Source: Amycolatopsis pretoriensis (GTDB lineage Bacteria; Actinomycetota; Actinomycetes; Mycobacteriales; Pseudonocardiaceae). From it: a stretch of 64,000 bases of DNA. Position 1 is the first letter of the stretch. Each line of letters opens with the position of its first letter. The notes beneath the pieces are model-generated. The model was not told the DNA's origin and searched no databases. It saw only the letters and a program-made list of their open reading frames with translations. Shown one piece after another: positions 52,634 through 60,910 of this stretch. The position numbers and the translations under genes were made by a program. The stretch is taken from assembly GCF_900107925.1 (NCBI RefSeq), contig NZ_FNUJ01000002.1:620001-684000 (forward strand), written 5' to 3'.

Positions 52634-53508
52634 CCGACACCGTCGACCGCCTCGGCAACTGGGGCCGGTGGGGTCCCGACGACGAGCGCGGCACCCTGAA
52701 CCTGATCACCGACGAGACCTGCGCGCGGGCTCTGGCGGAGGCCCGTACCGGGCGGTGCGTGTCGCTGGCCAAGCCCATCGAACCGGCGTCGATGATGGGC
52801 GGGCCGTTCGCCCCACCCGGCCCGCCGTCCCCGCCGGTGCAGCAGGCCATGCTCTACACCGGTACCCCGCCGATGGGCCTGGCCGAGGTCCTGGTCGTCA
52901 CCCCGCACAACCCCGGGCTGACCCACCTGGACGCGCTCGTGCACATCCCGGTCGACGGGCACGTCTACCCCGGGCGCCCCCTGGCCGAAGCCGTCACCCC
53001 GACCGGCGTGCGGCACGGGTCGACGACCGCCTTCGCCGACGGCGTGCTCACCCGGGGCGTCCTGCTCGATCTCGCTCCCGGGGACCGGCTGCCGCCGGCG
53101 TACCCGGTCACCGGCGCCGACCTCGACGCCGCGGAACAACGCAGCGGGCACCGCCTCGAGCCCGGAGACGCCTTGGTGGTGCGCGGCGGCTGGAACTTCT
53201 CCCGCGACCCGGCGAACCCCATGCCCGGCATGACCGTCGACGCCGTCGCCTGGATGCGGCAACGCGACATCTCCGTCTACGCCGGCGACATCGGTGACGC
53301 GCACCCATCGGTCGACCCGCAGGTCCCGCTGCCACTGCACATGATCGGGCTGGCCCGCCTCGGCATGCCGCTCATCGACGGCGCCGAAGTCGAGGAACTG
53401 GCGGAGGTCTGCGCGGAGCTCGGCCGGTACGCGTTCCTGCTTTCCATCGCACCGCCCCGGCTGCGCGGGGCCACCGGCGTGCCGGTGAACCCCCAGGCGA
53501 TCTTCTGA
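52630..53508 (+). CDS. Cyclase-family metal-dependent hydrolase (kynurenine-formamidase-like)
   Basis: The 292-residue protein of the PF04199 cyclase family has GTLNLITDE and a metal-binding segment LTHLDALVHIPVDGHVYPG (H-x-D-x3-H). RGVLLDLAPGDRL, GDALVVRGGW and AGDIGDAHP follow. Members open or close lactone, amide or formamide bonds. It is translated with the monooxygenase through a 4-nt overlap, so the two probably act in sequence on one aromatic compound. Confidence 0.85.
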   Translation: MTDTVDRLGNWGRWGPDDERGTLNLITDETCARALAEARTGRCVSLAKPIEPASMMGGPFAPPGPPSPPVQQAMLYTGTPPMGLAEVLVVTPHNPGLTHLDALVHIPVDGHVYPGRPLAEAVTPTGVRHGSTTAFADGVLTRGVLLDLAPGDRLPPAYPVTGADLDAAEQRSGHRLEPGDALVVRGGWNFSRDPANPMPGMTVDAVAWMRQRDISVYAGDIGDAHPSVDPQVPLPLHMIGLARLGMPLIDGAEVEELAEVCAELGRYAFLLSIAPPRLRGATGVPVNPQAIF

Positions 53509-53569
53509 CGTCGGCGGTGTCAGCCCGTCGGCGCGCAGCGTTGAGTTTTTCACCGACGTCGAAGGCGGC

Positions 53570-54361
53570 TCAGTCGGCGATCAGGCCGCCGGTGAGGTTG
53601 GCGATCGCCCCGGTCATCCCCCGCGCCCGGTCCGACGCGACGAACGTGGCCACGTCGGCGATCTCCGCGACGGTCGGCAACTGCTTGCGCAGCGTGAGAT
53701 CCGCCATCCGGGCCTGGAACGCGTCCCGGCTGATGCCGCGGGCGTCGGCGTGCAGGCCGTACACCTCCGCGATCTGCGGGGTGTCCGCCATGCCCGCCGC
53801 GTTCAGGCACACCACCCGGACGCCGTGCGGACCGGCCTCGGCGGCGAGACCGCGGGAAAGCGCTTCCACCGCCGCCCAGGCCGGGGCCATGCCGCCCATC
53901 AGCGGCACGGCCGTGCGCGACGGGCTGGCCGTGATCGTCAGGATCACGCCCGAGCCCTGCGCTGTCATGCGCCGCGCGGCGGCCCGGGTGGTGAGGAAGT
54001 TCGCCCGCGTATAGGTGGCGATGGGCAGGTCGAACCCCGCGGGCGGCAGGTCGACGAGCCGGGAGCCCTGGATCCCGGTCTGCGGCAGGCTGACCGCGGT
54101 GAAGGAGACGTCCAGCGACCCGGCGGTCCGGCTGACCGCGTCGGCGTGGGCTTCGACGGCGTCTTCGTCCAGCGCGTCGAGCGTGGCAACCTCGGCGACG
54201 CCGCCCGCGGCCCGGATCTTTCCGGCCACCGCCTCCAGCGCCGAGCCGGTGCGCCCGGCGAGGAACACGCGCGCGCCCTCCGCGGCGAAGGCCCGCGCGA
54301 CCGCGGCACCGACGGCTCCGCCGGCCCCGTGGACGACGGCGTTCTTGTTTTCGAGCAGCAT
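53570..54361 (-). CDS. Short-chain dehydrogenase-like protein lacking the YxxxK catalytic pair
   Basis: The product has 263 residues from ATG 54361, with AGGAG nine bases upstream. The Rossmann motif VVHGAGGAVGAAVARAFA and the C-terminal FVASDRARGMTGAIANLTGG are classical SDR. Where the active-site Y-x3-K should be, the sequence reads MAPAWAAVEALSRGLAAE, with neither residue. It may be non-catalytic or use a different mechanism. It lies 25 nt after an ECF sigma-factor gene on the same strand, so is probably co-transcribed. Confidence 0.82.
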   Translation of the reverse strand: MLLENKNAVVHGAGGAVGAAVARAFAAEGARVFLAGRTGSALEAVAGKIRAAGGVAEVATLDALDEDAVEAHADAVSRTAGSLDVSFTAVSLPQTGIQGSRLVDLPPAGFDLPIATYTRANFLTTRAAARRMTAQGSGVILTITASPSRTAVPLMGGMAPAWAAVEALSRGLAAEAGPHGVRVVCLNAAGMADTPQIAEVYGLHADARGISRDAFQARMADLTLRKQLPTVAEIADVATFVASDRARGMTGAIANLTGGLIAD

Positions 54362-54386
54362 TTTTCCAGCTCCTAACATGGGGAGA

Positions 54387-55433
54387 TCAGTCGCGGAGGG
54401 ACCGCGGAAGCCCGAAGACCGTCAGCAGCGCGTTGTCGACGAAGCGGGTGATACCGGTGATCCGCGGGCCGGCGAGGGTCAGCACCAGCACGCCGTGCGC
54501 GTGCAGGATCGGCGTCCGCGGATCCCGGATGTAGCAACCGAACGCGGGCTGGCCGTTGGCCCGGGTCGGGATCAGCACGTGCTGTCGGCCGCCACTCATC
54601 GCGGCGGTGCTCAGGAGCGTCCGGACCGCCGCCGGGCCGTGGTACTCCAGCGGCAGCGGGGGCATGGTCAGCGACGCGTCCTCGGTCAGCAGCGCCACGA
54701 TGGCGTCCACGTCGCCGGCTTCGAACGCGCGGCCGAACTCGGCCACGACCCGGCGTTCGGCCGGCGACTTCGGCAGCGGCGCGCTTTCCCGGCCGGCACC
54801 GGGCAATGCACGCGCGAGGGTGGCGCGAGCTCGTTTCAAGGTGCCGTTCACCGCGTTTTCGCTGGTTTCGAGGATCTTCGCGGCTTCGGCCGCGCGGAAG
54901 CCCAGCACGTCTCGCAGCACCAAGACCACCCGTTGCCGCGGCGGCAGCTCCTGCAGGGCGGTCAGGAAAGCCAGCGACACCGACTCCCGCAGCTCGTACC
55001 GCGCCTCGGGCCCCGGCACCCGGGTGGCGATCTCCTCGAGCAGCGCGTCGGGGTAGGGCTCGAGCCAGCTGGGTTCCGCTCGGCGGTGCGTCGGCTCGGG
55101 CAACGAGACCTCCGGCCGGTAGGCCACTCGGCCGGGTGCCCGGCGCGCACCGGCTCGCAGGACGTTGAGACAGCGGTTGGTCGCGATCCGGTAGAGCCAC
55201 GTCCGGACCGACGCGCGCTCTTCGTAGCCACCGATGCCGCGCCACGCCGCGAGCAGCGTCTCCTGCAGGACGTCCTCGGCGTCCTGGACCGAGCCGAGGA
55301 TGCGGTAGCAGTGCACTTGCAGTTCGCGCCGGTGCGGCTCGACGAGCTGCCGGAACGCCTCGCCGTCGCCGTCGCGCGCCCGCGCCGTCAGCGAGCTCCC
55401 GGCCGGGGCTTCGCTGTCTCCGCTCCTTCGCAT
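54387..55433 (-). CDS. ECF sigma factor with SnoaL-like C-terminal domain (SigG-like)
   Basis: The product has 348 residues. Region 2 is YRILGSVQDAEDVLQETLLAAW and region 4 is PPRQRVVLVLRDVLGFRAAEAAKILETSENAVNGTLKRAR. Residues 215-348 form a SnoaL-like domain (FGRAFEAGDVDAIVALLTED) typical of the TIGR02960-like group. Such tails probably bind a ligand or tune activity in place of an anti-sigma factor. AGGAG is five bases before the ATG. Likely first gene of an operon with the SDR. Confidence 0.87.
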   Translation of the reverse strand: MRRSGDSEAPAGSSLTARARDGDGEAFRQLVEPHRRELQVHCYRILGSVQDAEDVLQETLLAAWRGIGGYEERASVRTWLYRIATNRCLNVLRAGARRAPGRVAYRPEVSLPEPTHRRAEPSWLEPYPDALLEEIATRVPGPEARYELRESVSLAFLTALQELPPRQRVVLVLRDVLGFRAAEAAKILETSENAVNGTLKRARATLARALPGAGRESAPLPKSPAERRVVAEFGRAFEAGDVDAIVALLTEDASLTMPPLPLEYHGPAAVRTLLSTAAMSGGRQHVLIPTRANGQPAFGCYIRDPRTPILHAHGVLVLTLAGPRITGITRFVDNALLTVFGLPRSLRD

Positions 55434-55508
55434 GGCGGCTCCTTGTCTTCCGTGGTCCCGGTCGAAGGGATGGACACGGCGGGGGCCGGAAACTGGTCGG
55501 TACGGCGG

Positions 55509-56108
55509 CTATCCGCTCAGCGCCCCGGGCGTGTCCGTGGAACGGCTCATGCGCAGGATCAAGGCGACCGCGTCCGCCGAGTCGGCTGTCGGAGCAAGAA
55601 CCTCCTGCAAGAGCAAGCCGCGTAGCGCGGCGATGGTGACGGTGGCCAAGGTTTTCGCTTCCGCGGTACCGAGCCCTTCGCGTTCCGCGAGCGAGGCCAG
55701 CACCTCGGTCAGGTCGCCTAGCGAGTCGATGAACTCGCGGAAGTCCTCCGGCCGGTACGCGGCCAGTCCTACGACGTGGAAGAAGCCGCGGACCCGCGAC
55801 AGCTGCCCCGGGCTCGTGTAGGCCCGCCAGATCGCCACGACGAGGTCGTCGAACGTGCCCTGCCGGGCGGCCTTGAGCAGTGCCGCGTTGTCACGAGCTC
55901 GCTGTGCCTTGAGCATGGCCGCCAAGACGCCCGGGAGCGACCCGAAGTGGTAGCGCAAGAGGGCGTGGCTGGTCTCGGCCCGGGCGGCGATCTCACGCAG
56001 CGACACCTCCGGCGAAGGAAGGCCATCGCCGAAGGCGTCGAGGAGGTGGGCCAGGAGACGTTCGCGTGCGTCGCCGGTGCGTTCCGCGCTTGACAGGATC
56101 ACGCCCAC
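55509..56108 (-). CDS. TetR-family transcriptional regulator
   Basis: The product has 199 residues. The helix-turn-helix SLREIAARAETSHALLRYHFGSLPGVLAAML sits at about 36-66 and a ligand-binding helical domain follows. Start is GTG 56108 or GTG 56102, with no clear ribosome-binding site for either. It is divergent from a hydrolase gene with a 60-bp gap containing a near-palindrome. It most likely represses itself and the hydrolase. Confidence 0.87.
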   Translation of the reverse strand: MGVILSSAERTGDARERLLAHLLDAFGDGLPSPEVSLREIAARAETSHALLRYHFGSLPGVLAAMLKAQRARDNAALLKAARQGTFDDLVVAIWRAYTSPGQLSRVRGFFHVVGLAAYRPEDFREFIDSLGDLTEVLASLAEREGLGTAEAKTLATVTIAALRGLLLQEVLAPTADSADAVALILRMSRSTDTPGALSG

Positions 56109-56111
56109 AGT

Positions 56112-56126
56112 TTATCCATTGGAAAA
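56112..56126. promoter_or_regulatory. Near-palindrome, candidate TetR operator
   Basis: TTATCCATTGGAAAA pairs in 6 of 7 arm positions around a central T. It is A/T-rich in a G+C-rich setting and lies in the 60-bp gap between the divergent TetR and hydrolase genes. Confidence 0.5.
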
Positions 56127-56168
56127 GAGTCTGGCGACCCCGGCCGGCCGAATCGTGAAGGACCTCCG

Positions 56169-57023
56169 ATGAGCACCATGTGGCAGGGCTGCCTCGCCGA
56201 CACCGACTACTTCGAGCTGCGCTCCGCCGGCGGACACGACTACGGCGTCTGGGTCACCACGCCACCGGGCTACGACCCCGCCACGACGCAGGCGCCTGCC
56301 GTGTACGTGCTCGACGGCAACTGGGCCGTGGGCATGACGGCTCCGCTGATCGTCACCCAGAAAGACCCGATGCAGCAGATCCGGCCGTACATCCAGGTCA
56401 GCGTCGGCTACGCGGGCGAGGACGCGCAGCACTGGGCGCGGCTGCGCAACCGGGACCTGGTGCCGCCCGGCGAGCCCATCGCCCCGGAGTTCGTCGACGC
56501 GGTGGAGACGGGAATCCGAACGGGCGCGATGACCCGCGAGGAAGCCGACGCCTACCTCGCCGAACTGAAGGAAACCCACGCCGACGCGTTCCTGAGCTTC
56601 CTCACCACGGAACTGCACCCGCGGATCGAACGGGACTACGGCACCGCCGCGAGCGGTCACGGCCTCTTCGGCTACTCCTACGGCGGGCTCTTCAGCCTCT
56701 ACACCTGGCTCAGCGGCACCACGCTCTTCGAGAGCATCGGAGCGGGCAGCCCCGGTGTCGTCGGCGAAGACAGCCAGGTCTTCAAGCGGCTCGAGGAAAT
56801 CGGCGACGACCTGCCGGCCGCCAAGCTCCACCTGACCATCAACGATCAAGAGCTCCTCGGAGACCTGGCCGTGTACCAGAACCTCACGAAGAACGCGGCC
56901 ACGGTCCTGCACCGCCTGACCGCCCGCGGCGGAGCCGTCACCAGCGCGGTCCTGCGCGAAACGCACGTGACCGGCCTGCAGTCCTCGTTCCTCAGCTACC
57001 TCAGGACCTGCCGCGCCCGGTGA
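56169..57023 (+). CDS. Alpha/beta hydrolase, esterase-D/enterochelin-esterase-like
   Basis: The 284-residue protein has VYVLDGNWAVGM, HPRIERDYGTAASGHGLFGYSYGGLFSLYTWL (nucleophile elbow G-Y-S-Y-G) and a C-terminal His region (LRETHVTGL). This is the COG2819-like putative esterase family. No signal peptide is present, so it is cytoplasmic. GAAGGA precedes the ATG. It is divergent from a TetR gene that probably controls it. The natural substrate is unknown. Confidence 0.82.
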   Translation: MSTMWQGCLADTDYFELRSAGGHDYGVWVTTPPGYDPATTQAPAVYVLDGNWAVGMTAPLIVTQKDPMQQIRPYIQVSVGYAGEDAQHWARLRNRDLVPPGEPIAPEFVDAVETGIRTGAMTREEADAYLAELKETHADAFLSFLTTELHPRIERDYGTAASGHGLFGYSYGGLFSLYTWLSGTTLFESIGAGSPGVVGEDSQVFKRLEEIGDDLPAAKLHLTINDQELLGDLAVYQNLTKNAATVLHRLTARGGAVTSAVLRETHVTGLQSSFLSYLRTCRAR

Positions 57024-57059
57024 GCACCCGGGCGCCGGAGACGGTCGTGGTCAGCCGGA

Positions 57060-58064
57060 TCACCGAGCCGCCAACACCTCCGGGAAGCCGAACGTCGAGA
57101 CCAGCGCCGGGTCGTGGAACTCGACCACGCGGGAGACACCGGTGGCCGTCGCGGTCAGCACCACGATGCCGTGCGCGCGGTAGGTGCCGCCGGTGTCCCG
57201 GTGGTACACGGCGGCCGCCGGCTGGTCGTTGGCGGTCGTCGCGGTCATCCGCCAGTCGCCCGGTGCGCCCAGCACGAAGGCCGCCAGCACGTGGAGGCAG
57301 TTCACCCGGCCGGAATACCACTGCCGGAACGGCGTCGCCTCCAACGTGGCGTCCGTGCGCAGCACCCGTTCCAGCAGACCGGCGTCGGAGCGTTCGAACG
57401 CGGCGATGTAGCCCTCGAGCAACGCCCGCGCCCGCTGGTCGGCCGGTTCGAGCAGGTCCTCGGGCGGTGCCTCGAGGTCGTCCAGCCGGGCCCGCGCGCG
57501 CTGCAGGCCGCTCTTCACCGCCGCCGTGGTGGTGCCGAGGATCCGTGCCGTTTCGGGTGCGGTGAACGCCAGCACCTCCCGCAGGATCAGGATCGCGCGC
57601 TGCCGCGCCGGCAGGTGCTGCAAGCTGACGACGAGCGCCAGCCGGAGGGACTCACGCGCCACCACGACCGCCGCCGGATCGGCCACCCAGCGGTCCGGCA
57701 ACGGTTCCAGCCAGGACACCTCACCCGGCGCGACCTGGGCCGGCGGCCGATCCGGTTCGTCGTGGGGACCGGTCAGCCCCGAGGGCAGCACCCGGTTCCG
57801 GCGCGGCTGCAACGCGGTCAGGCAGACGTTGGTGGCGATCGCATACAGCCACGAACGGATCGACGAACGGCCCTCGAAGCCGGCGTAGGCCCGCCACGCC
57901 CGGAGGTAGGTCTCCTGCACCAGGTCTTCGGCGTCGTGCGCCGAGCCGGCCATGCGGTAGCAGTGCGCCAGCAGCTCACGGCGGAATCCGCCGGTCTCGG
58001 CGGCGAACCGGTCGCGGTCCGCCGTCTCCCGTGCGGTCGCCTCCGCAGCCTGCCCGTTCACCAT
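57060..58064 (-). CDS. ECF sigma factor with SnoaL-like C-terminal domain
   Basis: The product has 334 residues from ATG 58064, which has GAGGAG six bases upstream; a frame start at 58094 lacks this. Region 2 is HCYRMAGSAHDAEDLVQETYLRAW and region 4 is PARQRAILILREVLAFTAPETARILGTTTAAVKSGLQRARARL. A SnoaL-like tail (LLEGYIAAFERSDAGLLERVL) occupies about 200-334. It closely parallels the sigma factor at 54387-55433 in layout. An MDR reductase gene lies 79 nt upstream on the same strand. Confidence 0.87.
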   Translation of the reverse strand: MVNGQAAEATARETADRDRFAAETGGFRRELLAHCYRMAGSAHDAEDLVQETYLRAWRAYAGFEGRSSIRSWLYAIATNVCLTALQPRRNRVLPSGLTGPHDEPDRPPAQVAPGEVSWLEPLPDRWVADPAAVVVARESLRLALVVSLQHLPARQRAILILREVLAFTAPETARILGTTTAAVKSGLQRARARLDDLEAPPEDLLEPADQRARALLEGYIAAFERSDAGLLERVLRTDATLEATPFRQWYSGRVNCLHVLAAFVLGAPGDWRMTATTANDQPAAAVYHRDTGGTYRAHGIVVLTATATGVSRVVEFHDPALVSTFGFPEVLAAR

Positions 58065-58143
58065 GTGTCGCTCCTCGTCCCGGCCGGTCGACATTGTCGC
58101 CCGGTACGACCGGCTGCCCGCGGGAAAGGAATCGAACCGCAGG

Positions 58144-59133
58144 TCAGCGGGGCCGCAACGCCAGCTTGCCGACGGTCGCCCGGCCGGCCAGGTCCGCGAG
58201 GACCTCCGGGCCCTCGGCCAGGTCGTGGATGACGGGGTCGGCGGGGCGGACCACCCCGGCGGCGACGAGAGCGGCCAGCTCGCCCGCGACCTCGCCGAAG
58301 ATCCCCGGCGCGGCCCGGATCAGCGTGCCGAGGTTGAGGCCGATGACCTGCACCGGGTACCGGTAGACCAGCTCCCAGTTGGTGAGCGCGGCTTCGCCGC
58401 CCGCCAGGCCGTAGACGACGACCCGGCCGGTGACCGGCTTGGCCGCGGCCAGGCTCGCGGCGAAGGTGCCGCCACCCGCCGACTCCAGCACCAGGTCGGC
58501 GCCGCCGGTCAGGCGCCGGAGTTCGGCGGCGAGGTCGTCCGCACGGGAGTCCAGGACGTGGTCGGCTCCCCGCGCGCGCACGGTCTCGTGCTTGCCCGCC
58601 GAGGCGGTCCCGACGACGGTCGCGCCGTAGTGCTTGGCCAGGGTCACGGCGGCCTGGCCGGTAGCGCCCGCGGCGGCGTGGACCACCACGGTGTCGCCGG
58701 CCGTGACCCGGCCGAGCGGCTTGAGCGCGGCGAGCGCGGCCGGCCAGTTCACGACGAGGCCCAGCGCCTGCTCCGCGCTCCAGCCGGCCGGCACCGGCAG
58801 CGCCGCCGCGGCGGGCAGGACCACGTACTCGGCGAAAGCCCCGTCCCCCACGCCGACGACGCGCGTCCCCGGTCGCGGGCCGGTCACCGCCTCCCCCACC
58901 GCCACGACCTCGCCCGCCGCTTCGAACCCGGCCACGTACGGTGGCCGCGGACCGTCCCGGAACGTGCCCCAGGCCCGGGAGAGGTCGGCGAAGTTGACCC
59001 CCGCGGCGGCGACCCGGACCAGCACCTCGCCCCGGCCGGGGACCGGCACCGGCGCGTCGGTGATCAACCGCAGGTCTTGTGGCCCGCCCAGGGAGGTCTG
59101 CTGCAGGGCGCGCATGGTGGTGGGAACGCTCAC
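58144..59133 (-). CDS. NADPH:quinone oxidoreductase (zeta-crystallin-type MDR protein)
   Basis: The 329-residue zinc-free medium-chain reductase begins MRALQQTSLGGPQDLRLI in usual MDR style. It has VRVAAAGVNFADLSRAWG and the NADPH loop VVVHAAAGATGQAAVTLAKHYGATVVGT, and lacks the structural zinc cysteines. It would reduce quinones or enones. Start is GTG 59133 after AGAAGGAG. It is divergent from phoU. Confidence 0.88.
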   Translation of the reverse strand: MSVPTTMRALQQTSLGGPQDLRLITDAPVPVPGRGEVLVRVAAAGVNFADLSRAWGTFRDGPRPPYVAGFEAAGEVVAVGEAVTGPRPGTRVVGVGDGAFAEYVVLPAAAALPVPAGWSAEQALGLVVNWPAALAALKPLGRVTAGDTVVVHAAAGATGQAAVTLAKHYGATVVGTASAGKHETVRARGADHVLDSRADDLAAELRRLTGGADLVLESAGGGTFAASLAAAKPVTGRVVVYGLAGGEAALTNWELVYRYPVQVIGLNLGTLIRAAPGIFGEVAGELAALVAAGVVRPADPVIHDLAEGPEVLADLAGRATVGKLALRPR

Positions 59134-59256
59134 GGCTACCGTCTCCTTCTCGGACAGCCGCTCCGCAGAGCCATCCGGTCGACAGGAAGACTTCGGTGGC
59201 TTCGAAAGGGAATCGGCCGCGGGAGCAAAAGCGCGTCCCCGTTAAGATGACCGGCT

Positions 59257-59898
59257 ATGCGCGAAGGTTTCCAGGACGATCTGCACCGCCTCACCACCCG
59301 GCTCGCCGACATGTGCGACGCGGCCGCCGTCGCCGTCCGGGATGCCACCAGTGCCCTGATCGACGCCGATCTCGTGCTCGCCCAGCAGGTCATCGCCGCC
59401 GACGACGACCTCGACGCGCAGCGGGCTCAGTGTGAAGAAGACGCCTACGCCCTGCTGGCCTTGCAGGCGCCCGTGGCCGGTGACCTGCGCCGGGTCCTCG
59501 CCGTCGTCTACTGCGCCGAGAAGATCGAACGCATGGGGGACCTGGCCGCGCACATCGCCGACACTGCCCGCTTCGCCCACCCCGCCCCCGCCGTCCCGGC
59601 CGGAATCGCGCCAACGTTCGAGCGGATGGGCCGGCTGGACGCCGAAATCGCCGAACGGGTCGCCACCCAGATCCGGACCGGAACCGACGGCTTCCACGAA
59701 CTCCGCCAAGCCGACGAGGCCGTCGACACCCTGCACGCCGACCTCCTCGCCGACATCACCGGCCGGAACTGGGAACACGACCAGCGAGCCGCCGTCACCG
59801 CCGCGTTGACCACCCGCTTCTACGAACGCTTCGCCGACCAAGCCGTTTCGGTCGCCAAACGCCTCGAGTTCGCCAACACCGGCGACCTCCCGCAGTAG
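59257..59898 (+). CDS. phoU: Phosphate signalling protein PhoU
   Basis: This 213-residue all-helical protein has two PhoU repeats; the first holds VLAVVYCAEKIERMGDLAAHIADTA (E-R-x-G-D metal site) and the second is a looser copy (RFYERFADQAVSVAKRL). PhoU links phosphate transport to a sensor kinase. No pst genes are adjacent, so this is an orphan copy. There is no clear ribosome-binding site; TAAGAT (59243-59248) could be a -10 box giving a nearly leaderless transcript. Confidence 0.88.
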   Translation: MREGFQDDLHRLTTRLADMCDAAAVAVRDATSALIDADLVLAQQVIAADDDLDAQRAQCEEDAYALLALQAPVAGDLRRVLAVVYCAEKIERMGDLAAHIADTARFAHPAPAVPAGIAPTFERMGRLDAEIAERVATQIRTGTDGFHELRQADEAVDTLHADLLADITGRNWEHDQRAAVTAALTTRFYERFADQAVSVAKRLEFANTGDLPQ

Positions 59899-59907
59899 GG
59901 ATCACCA

Positions 59908-59927
59908 CCGGCCGGGCTCAGGGCCGG
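59908..59927. terminator. Small hairpin between convergent phoU and RsbW-like genes
   Basis: CCGGCC (59908-59913) and GGCCGG (59922-59927) form a 6-bp stem with an 8-nt loop just after the phoU stop and across the stop of the opposite gene. It may be a weak bidirectional terminator. Confidence 0.35.
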
Positions 59928-60349
59928 CGGCACGGCTCCTGGTGCTCGAGGTCGCACCGGACCCGCGCCCACACCGTCTTGCTGTTGGCGGGCAGGTCGT
60001 CCCGCGAACCCCAAGCGGCGGAAAGGGTGTCCACGAGGAACAGGCCGCGGCCGCCGAACGTGGTCGGTTCGGGCGTTCGCATCCGGGGTGGGACGACGGA
60101 GTTGTCCTCCACGTCGATCCGCACCTCGCACGGCGCCGCCAGGCGCGTCAGCAGCAACGTGCGCGCGCCGCCGCCGTGCTGGTAGGCGTTCTGCGCGATC
60201 TCGGTCAGCACGAGCAACACGTCTTCGCGGTGCGGGGCACCGAGGTCGCCGAGGATCCCGGCGGCCCACCCGCGGATGGCGGCGAGGTGCGTGGAGTCCG
60301 TGCCGTGCAGGTCGAAGGACAGCGGTGAGCCGCCGTTGCCGGGATTCAA
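59918..60349 (-). CDS. RsbW-like anti-sigma / serine kinase ATP-binding protein
   Basis: The 143-residue HATPase_c domain has the N-box LLVLTEIAQNAYQHGG and the ATP-lid region TTFGGRGLFLVDTL. It matches short regulatory GHKL kinases that bind a sigma factor or phosphorylate STAS antagonists. The predicted start is TTG 60349 with GGAGG four bases upstream, slightly tight. The STAS antagonist gene upstream (60386-60754) on the same strand is the likely partner. Confidence 0.82.
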   Translation of the reverse strand: MNPGNGGSPLSFDLHGTDSTHLAAIRGWAAGILGDLGAPHREDVLLVLTEIAQNAYQHGGGARTLLLTRLAAPCEVRIDVEDNSVVPPRMRTPEPTTFGGRGLFLVDTLSAAWGSRDDLPANSKTVWARVRCDLEHQEPCRRP

Positions 60350-60385
60350 CGCGCCTCCGATCGGTCGGTTGCTGGAGTCATCGGC

Positions 60386-60754
60386 TCATTCGGGGCGCAG
60401 GTCCCCGTCGAGTTCGGACGCGACGGTGAAGAGCTCGTCCAGCCCGGTGATGCGCAGGGCGCGCTTGACCGCGTGCGTGGCGGCCACGACCGTGAAGGCG
60501 GCGCCGCGTTCCCGCGTCCGGCTGTGCAGGCGGGCGAGCATGGTCAACCCGGCGGAATCGATGAACCCGACTCCGGTCAGGTCGACGACGAGCCCCGCGA
60601 CCGCCGGATCCACGAACTCGGGTCCGGCCGCCCGCCCCAGTTCGGGTGCCGTGGCCGCGTCGACCTCGCCGGCGACCTCGATCACGTGGGTCGTTCCCAC
60701 GCACCGGTGCGAGATGCGCAGAAGCGGCGAACCGGCTCGGGTCGCGTCGTCCAT
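60386..60754 (-). CDS. STAS-domain anti-sigma factor antagonist (RsbV-like)
   Basis: This single 122-residue STAS domain has the phosphorylation loop VGFIDSAGLTML with Ser67, the site normally modified by an RsbW-type kinase. It lies 36 nt upstream of the kinase gene on the same strand, giving an RsbV/RsbW-like partner-switch pair. It is divergent from the rsbR-rsbS-rsbT operon, to which it is probably functionally linked. Confidence 0.87.
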   Translation of the reverse strand: MDDATRAGSPLLRISHRCVGTTHVIEVAGEVDAATAPELGRAAGPEFVDPAVAGLVVDLTGVGFIDSAGLTMLARLHSRTRERGAAFTVVAATHAVKRALRITGLDELFTVASELDGDLRPE

Positions 60755-60910
60755 GGGCAGCTCGTCCTCTCACCGGTCACCCGGACGCTCGCCGGTCGGC
60801 CCCAGATTACGGGGCGCGGCGAACGCGGTCGATCGAGGACCGCGCGACCGGACGACCCCCGCGGCCAGGCTAAGGTTCGCGGACGTACCGGGAAGGCGAG
60901 GAGGCTCTGG

